From Candidatus Uhrbacteria bacterium (GTDB lineage Bacteria > Patescibacteriota > Patescibacteriia > UBA9934 > GWF2-40-263): a stretch of DNA of 7,154 bases. Positions 1-5,816 of this stretch are shown here, one piece after another (within the stretch, counting starts at the first letter, position 1; each line of letters starts with the position of its first letter). Made by a program: the position numbers and the translations under genes. The stretch is from the NCBI GenBank assembly GCA_016208545.1, contig JACQXU010000039.1, positions 1 to 7,154 of the forward strand. Direction: 5' to 3'. The notes below the pieces were generated by a model that saw only the letters and a list, made by a program, of their open reading frames with translations, was not told the origin of the DNA and did not search any database.

Positions 1-51
1 CTTGACCCTATTTTCAAAAAACTGTACACTATCGGCGCTTTATTGAAATAA
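1..51 (+). CDS. 3' end of an upstream gene, probably ATP synthase subunit a (partial)
   Basis: Frame 1 is open from the window edge to TAA at 49-51 and encodes LDPIFKKLYTIGALLK. Only 16 residues are visible and they contain no diagnostic motif. The identity rests on position: subunit a (atpB) normally sits directly before atpE in bacterial F-type operons, and every other Fo and F1 gene follows here. The tail is basic and moderately hydrophobic, as the end of a membrane protein could be, but subunit a often ends in a transmembrane helix and this does not clearly look like one. It could be another gene. The last base of its stop codon is the first base of the inverted heptamer repeat that follows. 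Confidence 0.45.
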   Translation, partial: LDPIFKKLYTIGALLK

Positions 52-137
52 GTAAGTGAGAGGTAGTACGTCTTAGGTATATTGCTTTTGTTCTTACGCA
101 TATACTTACTACCTACTACTTAATACCTACTACTAAT
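51..137. repeat. Heptamer-repeat element A1, imperfect inverted repeat before atpE
   Basis: The 3' half is a clean tandem of 7-bp units: TACTTAC (103-109), TACCTAC, TACTTAA, TACCTAC, TACTAAT (131-137). The 5' half (51-82) is the degenerate reverse complement; aligned to 100-131 it matches at 23 of 32 positions by hand count, so the transcript could fold into a long hairpin with a loop of about 17 nt (83-99). It fills nearly the whole gap between the upstream stop and atpE. The element after atpE has the same architecture and the same TACTAATTT end. I see no convincing promoter in it. It resembles the heptanucleotide STRR repeats described in cyanobacteria in form, not in sequence. Confidence 0.75.
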
Positions 138-146
138 TTTCACACT

Positions 147-365
147 ATGTCCCCAGAAACAATGACAACTCTTGCCAAAGCGCTCGTTATGGGCATTGGA
201 GGAATTGGTCCAGCTCTCGCGATTGGTTTTATTGGACTTAAAGCAATGGAATCAATCGGCCGAAATCCAGAATCTGCTGGAAAATTATTCGTTCCGATGT
301 TGCTTGGAATGGCGTTTGCAGAGGCAATCGCGATTTATTCGTTGGTTGTTGCGTTTACTTTATAG
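147..365 (+). CDS. atpE: F-type ATP synthase subunit c (proteolipid)
   Basis: This 72-aa hairpin membrane protein forms the rotating c-ring of Fo. TM1 is about residues 9-33 and contains the small-residue stretch G21-P-A-L-A-I-G27. The cytoplasmic loop has R39-N40-P41, equivalent to the RQP loop that contacts gamma and epsilon. TM2 is about residues 46-71 and carries the ion-binding E59 in FAEAIAIYSLV. In the Na+-type c subunit of Ilyobacter the ligands are a TM1 Gln and a Ser/Thr just after the Glu. Here those places hold I26, A60 and I61, so proton coupling is predicted. The ATG at 147 gives the usual length; an in-frame ATG at 165 (M6) is possible. No Shine-Dalgarno is visible. Heptamer-repeat elements flank the gene on both sides. 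Confidence 0.96.
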   Translation: MSPETMTTLAKALVMGIGGIGPALAIGFIGLKAMESIGRNPESAGKLFVPMLLGMAFAEAIAIYSLVVAFTL

Positions 366-454
366 TATTAAGTAGTAAGTATTAAGTAGTAGGTATACGA
401 GCTTTTCAAAAAGCAAATGTACTTGCTACTTGATACTTTATACTTGCTACTAAT
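364..454. repeat. Heptamer-repeat element A2, imperfect inverted repeat between atpE and atpF
   Basis: The 5' arm is AGTATTA, AGTAGTA, AGTATTA, AGTAGTA, GGTATAC (364-398). The 3' arm is TACTTGC, TACTTGA, TACTTTA, TACTTGC, TACTAAT (420-454). The reverse complement of 364-395 matches 420-451 at 25 of 32 positions, and four of the seven differences are G-U compatible in RNA, so a hairpin of about 32 bp is plausible. Inside the loop is a second small hairpin, GCTTTT-CA-AAAAGC (about 401-414). The element overlaps the last two bases of the atpE stop codon and ends 6 nt before the atpF start. By architecture it is a sibling of the element before atpE. Such a hairpin could affect mRNA stability and help set c-subunit output, which is inference. 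Confidence 0.8.
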
Positions 455-460
455 TTCTAT

Positions 461-1030
461 ATGTCTGAAACATCATCTATTGAATTAGTTAATAAGACTG
501 CCGAGGCTGTTGAAGTAACTGGCGGTCTTGGAATGCTTGGAATCAATTTAAAAATTTTTATTGCGCAACTTGTAAATTTTATTGTTGTTCTTCTTGTGCT
601 TTGGAAATGGGTTTACAAGCCGCTTGTTAAATTACTTGACGATCGTGCAGAGCGGATAGAAAAAAGCATGAAACAAACGCAAGAGATTGAAAAACGTTTG
701 GCGCAAAGTGAAGAAGAGTATAAACAAATTTTAAACCAAACTCGCACAGAAGCGTCGGCAATTATGGAACAAACACGCGTTGATTCCGAAAAAAGAAAAA
801 AAGAAATGGTTGAAACAGCCAAACTTGAAGTTCAGCGTGTTGTAGCACAAGGAAAAGAACAACTTAAAGCTGAAAAAACATCGATGGTTAGAGACGCAAA
901 ATCTGAAATCGTCGAAATCTCGATCGCGGCGGCTGAAAAAATTCTTCGTGAGTCTGTTGATCAAAAAGTTTCACAAAAATTAGCGCAAGAAGTTGTTGAG
1001 AAAATTAGTATATATGAAACTCACAAATAA
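461..1030 (+). CDS. atpF: F-type ATP synthase subunit b (peripheral stalk)
   Basis: The protein has 189 aa. After an N-terminal extension of about 27 residues there is a single membrane segment (about 31-51, KIFIAQLVNFIVVLLVLWKW), then the family-typical VYKPL-x-LLDDRAERI junction (51-66). A long charged coiled coil rich in Lys, Glu and Gln follows to about residue 180. Subunit b dimers form the stator that holds alpha3beta3 against subunit a through delta. It is somewhat longer than common b subunits (about 155-170 aa), mainly because of the N-terminal extension. An in-frame ATG at 533 (M25) would remove that extension and give a more standard start; I kept the first ATG because its frame is open and it directly follows the repeat element. 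No Shine-Dalgarno is visible. The 3' end overlaps atpH by 17 nt. Confidence 0.93.
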   Translation: MSETSSIELVNKTAEAVEVTGGLGMLGINLKIFIAQLVNFIVVLLVLWKWVYKPLVKLLDDRAERIEKSMKQTQEIEKRLAQSEEEYKQILNQTRTEASAIMEQTRVDSEKRKKEMVETAKLEVQRVVAQGKEQLKAEKTSMVRDAKSEIVEISIAAAEKILRESVDQKVSQKLAQEVVEKISIYETHK

Positions 1031-1397
1031 ACAACTTGCAAACGTTTTATTTGAGGCGATTGAGGAAGGAAAGAAAATAGATGTAAGTGAAATTACTGAT
1101 GCGTTTGTGAAATTGATTGCACAGCGCGGCGAACTTCGTAGAATTCCAAGTGTGATTCAATCGTTTGAACAATTATGGAAATCAAAATATGGCGCCGCAA
1201 CAGTAACGATCGAAACAGCACATCAACTTTCAGCCTCATTTAAAAAACGAATTGGAGAAATTGCAACTGGCGCTGAAATTCGGGAAATCGTGAACGAAAA
1301 TTTAATAGGCGGAGCAAAATTAAAAGTGGATGATCGCGTGATTGACGGTTCAATTTCAGGAGCACTTCAGCAATTAAAAGTTTATCTTTCATTATGA
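1014..1397 (+). CDS. atpH: F-type ATP synthase subunit delta, short form
   Basis: The 127-aa product starts MKLTNKQLA at ATG 1014, inside the end of atpF, and stops at TGA 1395-1397, sharing ATGA with the atpA start. A TTG further upstream (993) would only add seven residues that duplicate atpF coding. The C-terminal signature of the delta/OSCP family is clear: ENLIGGAKLKVDDRVIDGS (95-113), then a final helix. The segment FVKLIAQRGELRRIPSVIQSF (31-51) matches the last helices of the N-terminal domain. Typical delta is about 175-180 aa; the missing roughly 50 residues correspond to middle helices of the N-terminal domain that caps the alpha subunits. Delta links the b stalk to the top of F1. 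The frame is intact, so this looks like natural reduction rather than a broken gene. Confidence 0.88.
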   Translation: MKLTNKQLANVLFEAIEEGKKIDVSEITDAFVKLIAQRGELRRIPSVIQSFEQLWKSKYGAATVTIETAHQLSASFKKRIGEIATGAEIREIVNENLIGGAKLKVDDRVIDGSISGALQQLKVYLSL

Positions 1398-2899
1398 CGA
1401 CAAAATCTGAAATTATAGGTGCTCTCAAAAAATCGCTTGAAAAATTTCATAGCGAATCCAAAGAAGAGCAAATTGGAACAGTAATCGCTGTTGGAGACGG
1501 CACTGCTCGAATGACTGGTCTTGCAAAAGCTCAAGCGTCTGAAATGTTGGAATTTCCAAATGGAGTTTTTGGAGTCGTGCTCAACTTGGAAGAGGATAGT
1601 GTTGGAGCTGTCATTCTTGGAGACGCGTCAAAAATCAAAGAAGGTGACACAGTTAAAACAACCGGACGTATTTTGTCTATTCCGGTTTCTGAAAACGTTC
1701 TTGGACGCGTAATTGATCCACTTGGAAATCCAAAAGATGGAAAAGGCAAAATCGAAGCGCGAGAATTTTTTCCAATTGAAAAAGTCGCGCCAGGTGTTAT
1801 GACACGAAAATCCGTCGGAGTTCCTCTCCAAACAGGAATCAAGGCGATTGACTCGATGATTCCGATTGGCCGCGGACAGCGCGAACTTATTATTGGTGAT
1901 CGTCAAACTGGAAAAACCGCAATTGCTGTTGACACGATCATTAATCAAAAAGGACAAAACGTGAAATGTATTTACGTTGCGATTGGACAAAAGGAATCCA
2001 AAGTCGCAAAAATTGTCGCGAAGTTGGAAGAAGCAGGCGCGATGGAATATACAACGGTTGTTGTGGCCGGTGCTTCTGATCCAGCCGCGCTTTCCTACAT
2101 CGCTCCATTTTCTGGCTGCACAATTGGTGAATTTTTTATGTCAAAAGGTGAAGACGCTTTGGTGATTTACGATGACCTTTCAAAACAAGCTTGGGCGTAT
2201 CGTGAAATTTCTTTGCTTCTTCGCCGGCCGCCTGGACGCGAAGCATATCCGGGAGATGTTTTTTATCTTCACTCGCGTTTGCTTGAACGCGCCGCTCGTT
2301 TGAGTCTAGAACAAGGCGGAGGTTCGCTCACCGCTCTTCCAATTATTGAAACTCAAGCCGGAGATGTTTCAGCCTACATTCCAACAAACGTTATTTCAAT
2401 TACTGATGGGCAGATTTATCTTGAAAGTGATTTGTTTTATCGCGGAATTCGTCCAGCTTTGAACGTTGGTTTGTCGGTTTCGCGCGTTGGCTCATCTGCG
2501 CAAACGAAAGCGATGAAAAAAGTTGCCGGAAAATTGCGTTTGGATTTAGCGCAATTCCGCGAGCTTGAAGCGTTTGCGCAATTTGCAACTGACCTTGACC
2601 CACAAACTCGCGCGCAAATCGAACGCGGACGTCGCACAACTGAAATTTTGAAACAGCCGCAATATCAACCAATTCCATTTGAGGAACAAGTCGCGATTAT
2701 TTTTGCAGTGATCAATGGATTTTTGGATGAGATTTCAGTTGATCAAGTTGTGAAATGGGAAACGGAGTTTCGTTCATATATGTTGTCATCTGGCGTTGAA
2801 ACTCTCAAAAAACTTCAAGAAGAAAAAGCAATCAGCGATGAAATCGAGGCTCTGCTCAAAAAAAATATTACGAATTTTAATCAGACATTTAATAAATAG
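1394..2899 (+). CDS. atpA: F-type ATP synthase subunit alpha
   Basis: The 501-aa product is the usual full length. The N-terminal helix (about 1-25) is the delta-binding segment, followed by the beta-barrel domain (about 26-95), the nucleotide-binding domain and a C-terminal helical domain. Walker A is GDRQTGKT (168-175), the Walker B region is ALVIYDDLSKQ (255-265), and the arginine-finger segment SVSRVGSSAQ (361-370) has R364. It forms the non-catalytic nucleotide sites and supplies the arginine to the catalytic sites on beta. Translation is probably coupled to atpH through the 4-nt ATGA overlap; no Shine-Dalgarno is seen. The stop is TAG at 2897-2899, 3 nt before atpG. Nothing is missing among the key residues I can see. 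Confidence 0.98.
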   Translation: MTTKSEIIGALKKSLEKFHSESKEEQIGTVIAVGDGTARMTGLAKAQASEMLEFPNGVFGVVLNLEEDSVGAVILGDASKIKEGDTVKTTGRILSIPVSENVLGRVIDPLGNPKDGKGKIEAREFFPIEKVAPGVMTRKSVGVPLQTGIKAIDSMIPIGRGQRELIIGDRQTGKTAIAVDTIINQKGQNVKCIYVAIGQKESKVAKIVAKLEEAGAMEYTTVVVAGASDPAALSYIAPFSGCTIGEFFMSKGEDALVIYDDLSKQAWAYREISLLLRRPPGREAYPGDVFYLHSRLLERAARLSLEQGGGSLTALPIIETQAGDVSAYIPTNVISITDGQIYLESDLFYRGIRPALNVGLSVSRVGSSAQTKAMKKVAGKLRLDLAQFRELEAFAQFATDLDPQTRAQIERGRRTTEILKQPQYQPIPFEEQVAIIFAVINGFLDEISVDQVVKWETEFRSYMLSSGVETLKKLQEEKAISDEIEALLKKNITNFNQTFNK

Positions 2900-2902
2900 A
2901 CT

Positions 2903-3820
2903 GTGGCCGTTCAAACGAGAGCAATCAAACGCCGCATAAAATCCGTCACCAACACTCGCAAAATCACGAAAGCGATGGAATTGGTTGCGGCAAGCAAAAT
3001 GCGAAAAGCCGTCGGAGCAGTTTCCGCATCACGGCCATATTCAAAATTGGCATGGGAAACTGTTATTTCTGTTGGCGGAAAAGTTGAGGCGACACTTCAT
3101 CCGCTAATGCGGCAAAGTGAAAAAGTTGACCGCGTTTTGCTTTTGCTTCTTTCGTCTGATCGCGGTTTGGCAGGTGGATATAACACAAACATTATTAAAA
3201 CAGCTTTGGCCGAAATTCGTCGTTTGGGAGAAAATGTGGAAATTCAAACTGTTTGCATTGGAAAACGCGGAGCAGACGCAATGCGCCGCGCAAAACAACC
3301 GATCATGGCAAGTTTTACAGAAATTACTAATAACCCAAAGTTTGAAGAAATTTTACCGATTGGAAAAATGGTGATTGATGAATTCTCCGGTGAAAAATAC
3401 GATAAAGTTTTGCTCGCGTACACAGATTTTGTGAGCGCCATCAGTCAAAAACCACTCGTGTTGGAGCTTCTTCCTATCGGAGGGCCTGAAAAAACTGAAG
3501 AGGTTGGAAGCATTGGAGAAAACCCAGAACCCAAAACCCAGAACCTAAAACCCAATCTCCAACCTCCAACCTTCGAACCAACTCCAAAAGAAGTTTTGAA
3601 TAAAATTCTGCCAAGACTTGTTGAAACAATGGTTTATCAAGCAGTGCTAGAAGCCGCGGCTTCAGAACATTCATCGCGAATGTTCGCGATGCGAAGCGCG
3701 TCTGATAACGCGGCAGAAATGATTGATGATCTTTCATTCACATTTAATCAAGCTCGTCAGGCTGGAATCACACAAGAGATCGCAGAAATTTCAAGCGGCA
3801 AAGCCGCATTGGAGAGATAA
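2903..3820 (+). CDS. atpG: F-type ATP synthase subunit gamma with a translated repeat insert
   Basis: The 305-aa product starts at GTG 2903; the start is supported by the conserved N-terminus AIKRRIKSVTNTRKITKAME (7-26), the long helix of the rotor shaft. The Rossmann-like domain includes LLLSSDRGLAGGYN (81-94). The C-terminal helix has the family motif SEHSSRMFAMRSASDNA (254-270) and RQAGITQEIAEI (285-296). Gamma is the central rotor that drives conformational change in beta. Between the Rossmann domain (LPIGG, 190-194) and the FEPTP leading into the C-terminal helix (224-228) lies a low-complexity stretch of about 25 residues, with NPEPKTQNLKPN at 207-218. It is encoded by a heptamer array like those between the genes. 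E. coli gamma has a variable loop at this place, so the insert is probably tolerated. Confidence 0.95.
   Translation: MAVQTRAIKRRIKSVTNTRKITKAMELVAASKMRKAVGAVSASRPYSKLAWETVISVGGKVEATLHPLMRQSEKVDRVLLLLLSSDRGLAGGYNTNIIKTALAEIRRLGENVEIQTVCIGKRGADAMRRAKQPIMASFTEITNNPKFEEILPIGKMVIDEFSGEKYDKVLLAYTDFVSAISQKPLVLELLPIGGPEKTEEVGSIGENPEPKTQNLKPNLQPPTFEPTPKEVLNKILPRLVETMVYQAVLEAAASEHSSRMFAMRSASDNAAEMIDDLSFTFNQARQAGITQEIAEISSGKAALER
3500..3580. repeat. Heptamer-repeat element B1 inside atpG
   Basis: Units of 7 bp run from 3521: AACCCAG, AACCCAA, AACCCAG, AACCTAA, AACCCAA, then degenerate TCTCCAA, CCTCCAA, CCTTCGA. On the left side GAGGTTGGA (3500-3508) is the exact reverse complement of TCCAACCTC (3558-3566), and TTGG (3513-3516) can pair with CCAA (3552-3555). 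The element is therefore an imperfect hairpin with the CCC-rich array in its loop. It has the same unit as the arrays before atpD and atpC, and 15 of 16 bases at 3530-3545 match the reverse complement of 5263-5278. It is read in frame as NPEPKTQNLKPN and following residues. Confidence 0.75.
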
Positions 3821-3825
3821 AATTG

Positions 3826-3858
3826 AAACCCAAAACCCAAAACCCAAAACCCAAAACC
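3826..3858. repeat. Tandem heptamer array B2 (CCCAAAA)n between atpG and atpD
   Basis: CCC runs lie at 3829-3831, 3836-3838, 3843-3845 and 3850-3852, each separated by AAAA, with a last CC at 3857-3858. That is about four and a half near-perfect copies of CCCAAAA. The complementary strand therefore reads GGG-TTTT four times over, which fits the canonical G3+N1-7 G-quadruplex pattern on the transcription template strand. The array fills most of the 47-nt gap between the atpG stop and the atpD start. A TTG at 3823 opens an in-frame 15-residue extension of atpD across the array, but this is unlikely to be used. Confidence 0.85.
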
Positions 3859-3867
3859 TATAAACAT

Positions 3868-5250
3868 ATGCACAAAGGAATCATTTCACAAATCATTGGT
3901 CCTGTCGTGGACGTTCGATTCGAGGAAGGGGAACTTCCAGAAATCGGCACAGCGCTTTTAGTTAAAAATCACGAAACAGAATTAACGCTTGAAGTCGCGC
4001 AACACGTCGGACATCAAGTTGTACGTTCGGTTGCAATGTCTTCGACTGACGGACTTGAACGCGGGCTTGAAGTTAAAAATTCTGGTGGTCCTATTTCAGT
4101 TCCAGTTGGTCCAAAAACACTTGGCCGAATGTTTAATGTGACCGGAGAACCAATTGACGGACTAGGTGATCCAAAAATCGAACGGCGCGATTCAATCCGC
4201 AAACCAGCTCCTTCGTTTGCAGATCAATCAACAAAAGATGAAGTGTTTGAAACCGGAATAAAAGTTATTGATCTTATTTGTCCATTTTTGAAAGGCGGAA
4301 AAACAGGATTGTTCGGCGGAGCTGGAGTTGGAAAAACCGTTTTGATTCAAGAACTCATTCACAACATTGCAAAAGAGCACGGCGGATATTCAGTTTTTGC
4401 TGGAGTTGGAGAACGAACACGCGAAGGAAATGATTTATATCAAGAAATGAAAGCGTCTGGAGTGCTCGACAAAACCTGTTTGGTTTTCGGTCAAATGAAT
4501 GAACCGCCTGGAGCTCGTGCGCGAGTTGGTTTAACTGGTCTCACACTTGCCGAATATTTCCGCGATGATGAAGGTCGCGACGTTCTACTTTTTATAGATA
4601 ATATTTTTAGATTTACGCAAGCTGGTTCAGAAGTTTCATCTTTGCTTGGCCGTATTCCTTCAGCTGTTGGATATCAACCAAACCTTGCAACTGAAATGGG
4701 AGCGTTGCAGGAGAGAATTACATCAACCAAAAAAGGTTCGATCACTTCAATTCAAGCTGTTTACGTTCCAGCTGATGACCTAACCGATCCGGCTCCAGCC
4801 ACAACTTTTGGACATTTGGACTCAACAGTCGTGCTTGCTCGTTCACTCGCTGAACTTGGAATCTATCCAGCTGTTGATCCGCTTGATTCATCTTCAACAA
4901 TTCTTGATCCGAACATTGTTGGACAAGAACATTACAATGTTGCACGAGGTGTTCAGCAGGTCCTTCAACGCTACAAAGATTTACAGGACATCATTGCGAT
5001 TCTAGGAATGGATGAACTTTCTGACACTGACAAACTTACTGTTTCTCGCTCGCGTAAAATTCAAAAGTTTTTGTCCCAGCCATTTTTCGTCGCTGAACAA
5101 TTTACTGGTTCAGCTGGAAAATATGTGAAGCGTGAAGATACTGTTCGAAGTTTCAAAGGAATTTTAGATGGTGAATATGATCAGATTCCGGAACAGGCGT
5201 TTTATATGAAAGGGAGTATTGAGGAAGTAGTGAACGCAAAAAACATATAA
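3868..5250 (+). CDS. atpD: F-type ATP synthase subunit beta (catalytic)
   Basis: The 460-aa product starts MHKGIISQIIGPVVDVRF at ATG 3868, which matches the usual beta N-terminus; the longer frame from TTG 3823 only adds residues encoded by the repeat array. Domains are the beta-barrel (about 1-75), the nucleotide-binding domain and the helical C-terminal domain. Walker A is GGAGVGKT (150-157). GERTREGND (181-189) carries the catalytic Glu E182. Walker B is VLLFIDNIFRF (239-249) with D244. The signature PAVDPLDSSS spans 334-343. The DELSEED loop that pushes on gamma is present as DELSDTD (382-388). It makes ATP from ADP and phosphate at the alpha/beta interface. All key residues are intact, and no Shine-Dalgarno is visible before the start. 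Confidence 0.98.
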   Translation: MHKGIISQIIGPVVDVRFEEGELPEIGTALLVKNHETELTLEVAQHVGHQVVRSVAMSSTDGLERGLEVKNSGGPISVPVGPKTLGRMFNVTGEPIDGLGDPKIERRDSIRKPAPSFADQSTKDEVFETGIKVIDLICPFLKGGKTGLFGGAGVGKTVLIQELIHNIAKEHGGYSVFAGVGERTREGNDLYQEMKASGVLDKTCLVFGQMNEPPGARARVGLTGLTLAEYFRDDEGRDVLLFIDNIFRFTQAGSEVSSLLGRIPSAVGYQPNLATEMGALQERITSTKKGSITSIQAVYVPADDLTDPAPATTFGHLDSTVVLARSLAELGIYPAVDPLDSSSTILDPNIVGQEHYNVARGVQQVLQRYKDLQDIIAILGMDELSDTDKLTVSRSRKIQKFLSQPFFVAEQFTGSAGKYVKREDTVRSFKGILDGEYDQIPEQAFYMKGSIEEVVNAKNI

Positions 5251-5255
5251 GGAAA

Positions 5256-5280
5256 GGTTTTTGGTTCTGGGTTTTAGGTT
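5256..5280. repeat. Heptamer-repeat array B3, opposite orientation, between atpD and atpC
   Basis: The + strand reads GGTTTTT, GGTTCTG, GGTTTTA, GGTT, the reverse complement of the CCYARAA unit found in atpG and before atpD. Positions 5263-5278 match the reverse complement of 3530-3545 in atpG at 15 of 16 bases. Here the G-rich strand is the coding strand and so would be in the mRNA, but only one GGG run is present, so a G-quadruplex is not expected. The array occupies about half of the 44-nt gap before atpC. Confidence 0.7.
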
Positions 5281-5294
5281 AACATTCAACACTT

Positions 5295-5732
5295 ATGCCA
5301 CTCTCTTTAAAAATTGTAACTCCAGAACGAATCGTTTATGAAGACACGGTTGATTCGGTTTCGGTTATGACAGAAATGGGTGAAGTAACAATTTTGCCAG
5401 GACACATTCCGCTTGTTGCTAATCTTCAAGCCGGAGAATTGCGCGCAAAAAAAAATAACGAAGAAATTTTTCTTGTTTCTTCGACTGGTTTTTTGGAAGT
5501 GCGTTCGGGAAACCAAGTTACTATTCTAGCTGACACTGCGGAGCGAGTTGAAGAATTGGAACTTGAAAAAATAGAGGCCGCAAAAGAACGCGCAAGAAAA
5601 ATACTTGAAGAAAAACGAAACATTGACGATGTTGCGTTCGCTGACGCGGCCGCGGCTTTGGAGCGCGAACTCGCGCGCGAACGAGTTGCAATCAAAAGGA
5701 AAAAATATCGCGACGTTGGTAAGCAAAATTGA
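5295..5732 (+). CDS. atpC: F-type ATP synthase subunit epsilon
   Basis: The 145-aa product is full length. The N-terminal beta-sandwich (about 1-85) includes the family motif GEVTILPGHIPLV (29-41) and STGFLEV (63-69). A charged two-helix C-terminal domain follows (about 86-143) with EAAKERARKIL (94-104). Epsilon binds gamma and the c-ring, and its helices can brake ATP hydrolysis. Where Bacillus PS3 epsilon has the ATP-binding pattern I(L)DxxRA, this protein reads about LELEKI, so the ATP-sensing feature is probably absent; that alignment is by eye. The start ATG 5295 gives the normal N-terminus, with no Shine-Dalgarno. It is the last gene of the atp operon; the stop is TGA at 5730-5732. Confidence 0.95.
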   Translation: MPLSLKIVTPERIVYEDTVDSVSVMTEMGEVTILPGHIPLVANLQAGELRAKKNNEEIFLVSSTGFLEVRSGNQVTILADTAERVEELELEKIEAAKERARKILEEKRNIDDVAFADAAAALERELARERVAIKRKKYRDVGKQN

Positions 5733-5745
5733 TCAGAATTCCAAA

Positions 5746-5774
5746 CTGACTTGAAAAATATTTCAAGTTAGAAT
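5746..5774 (+). promoter_or_regulatory. Palindrome overlapping a possible promoter before the carbonic anhydrase gene
   Basis: ACTTGAAA (5749-5756) and TTTCAAGT (5761-5768) are exact inverted arms around AATA. Flanking bases extend the RNA stem to 11 pairs with one G-U (5746-5756 with 5761-5771). No T-run follows, so it is a poor intrinsic terminator for the atp operon. A sigma70-like pair overlaps it: CTGACT (5746-5751, 4 of 6 to TTGACA), 17-nt spacer, TAGAAT (5769-5774, 5 of 6 to TATAAT). An operator inside a promoter would look like this, but AT-rich sequence yields such matches by chance. A second small stem, TTGGG (5774-5778) with CCCAA (5787-5791), follows. Confidence 0.35.
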
Positions 5775-5805
5775 TGGGTTTCGGATCCCAAACTAAAATA
5801 CTAAT

Positions 5806-5809
5806 GGAG
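5806..5809 (+). promoter_or_regulatory. Shine-Dalgarno sequence of the carbonic anhydrase gene
   Basis: GGAG lies 7 nt before the ATG at 5817. This spacing is near ideal and it fixes that start. None of the upstream atp genes has such a site, which suggests separate, independently initiated translation for this gene. Confidence 0.7.
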
Positions 5810-5816
5810 TGAGACT

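Noticed and set aside
43..83. Promoter TTGAAA ... TATATT before atpE
   Set aside because: The spacer is 29 nt, far too long for a sigma70 promoter, and the region is an inverted repeat within an operon.
993..1013. TTG start for AtpH upstream of ATG 1014
   Set aside because: It would deepen the overlap with atpF to 38 nt and add residues with no match to delta. ATG 1014 starts with a typical delta-like helix.
3521..3580. CRISPR array or direct-repeat array
   Set aside because: Units are 7 bp and contiguous with no spacers. This is a tandem low-complexity array, not CRISPR.
3823..3867. TTG-initiated 15-residue N-terminal extension of AtpD
   Set aside because: The residues are a direct translation of the CCCAAAA array, while ATG 3868 gives the standard beta N-terminus. 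The longer start is not needed.
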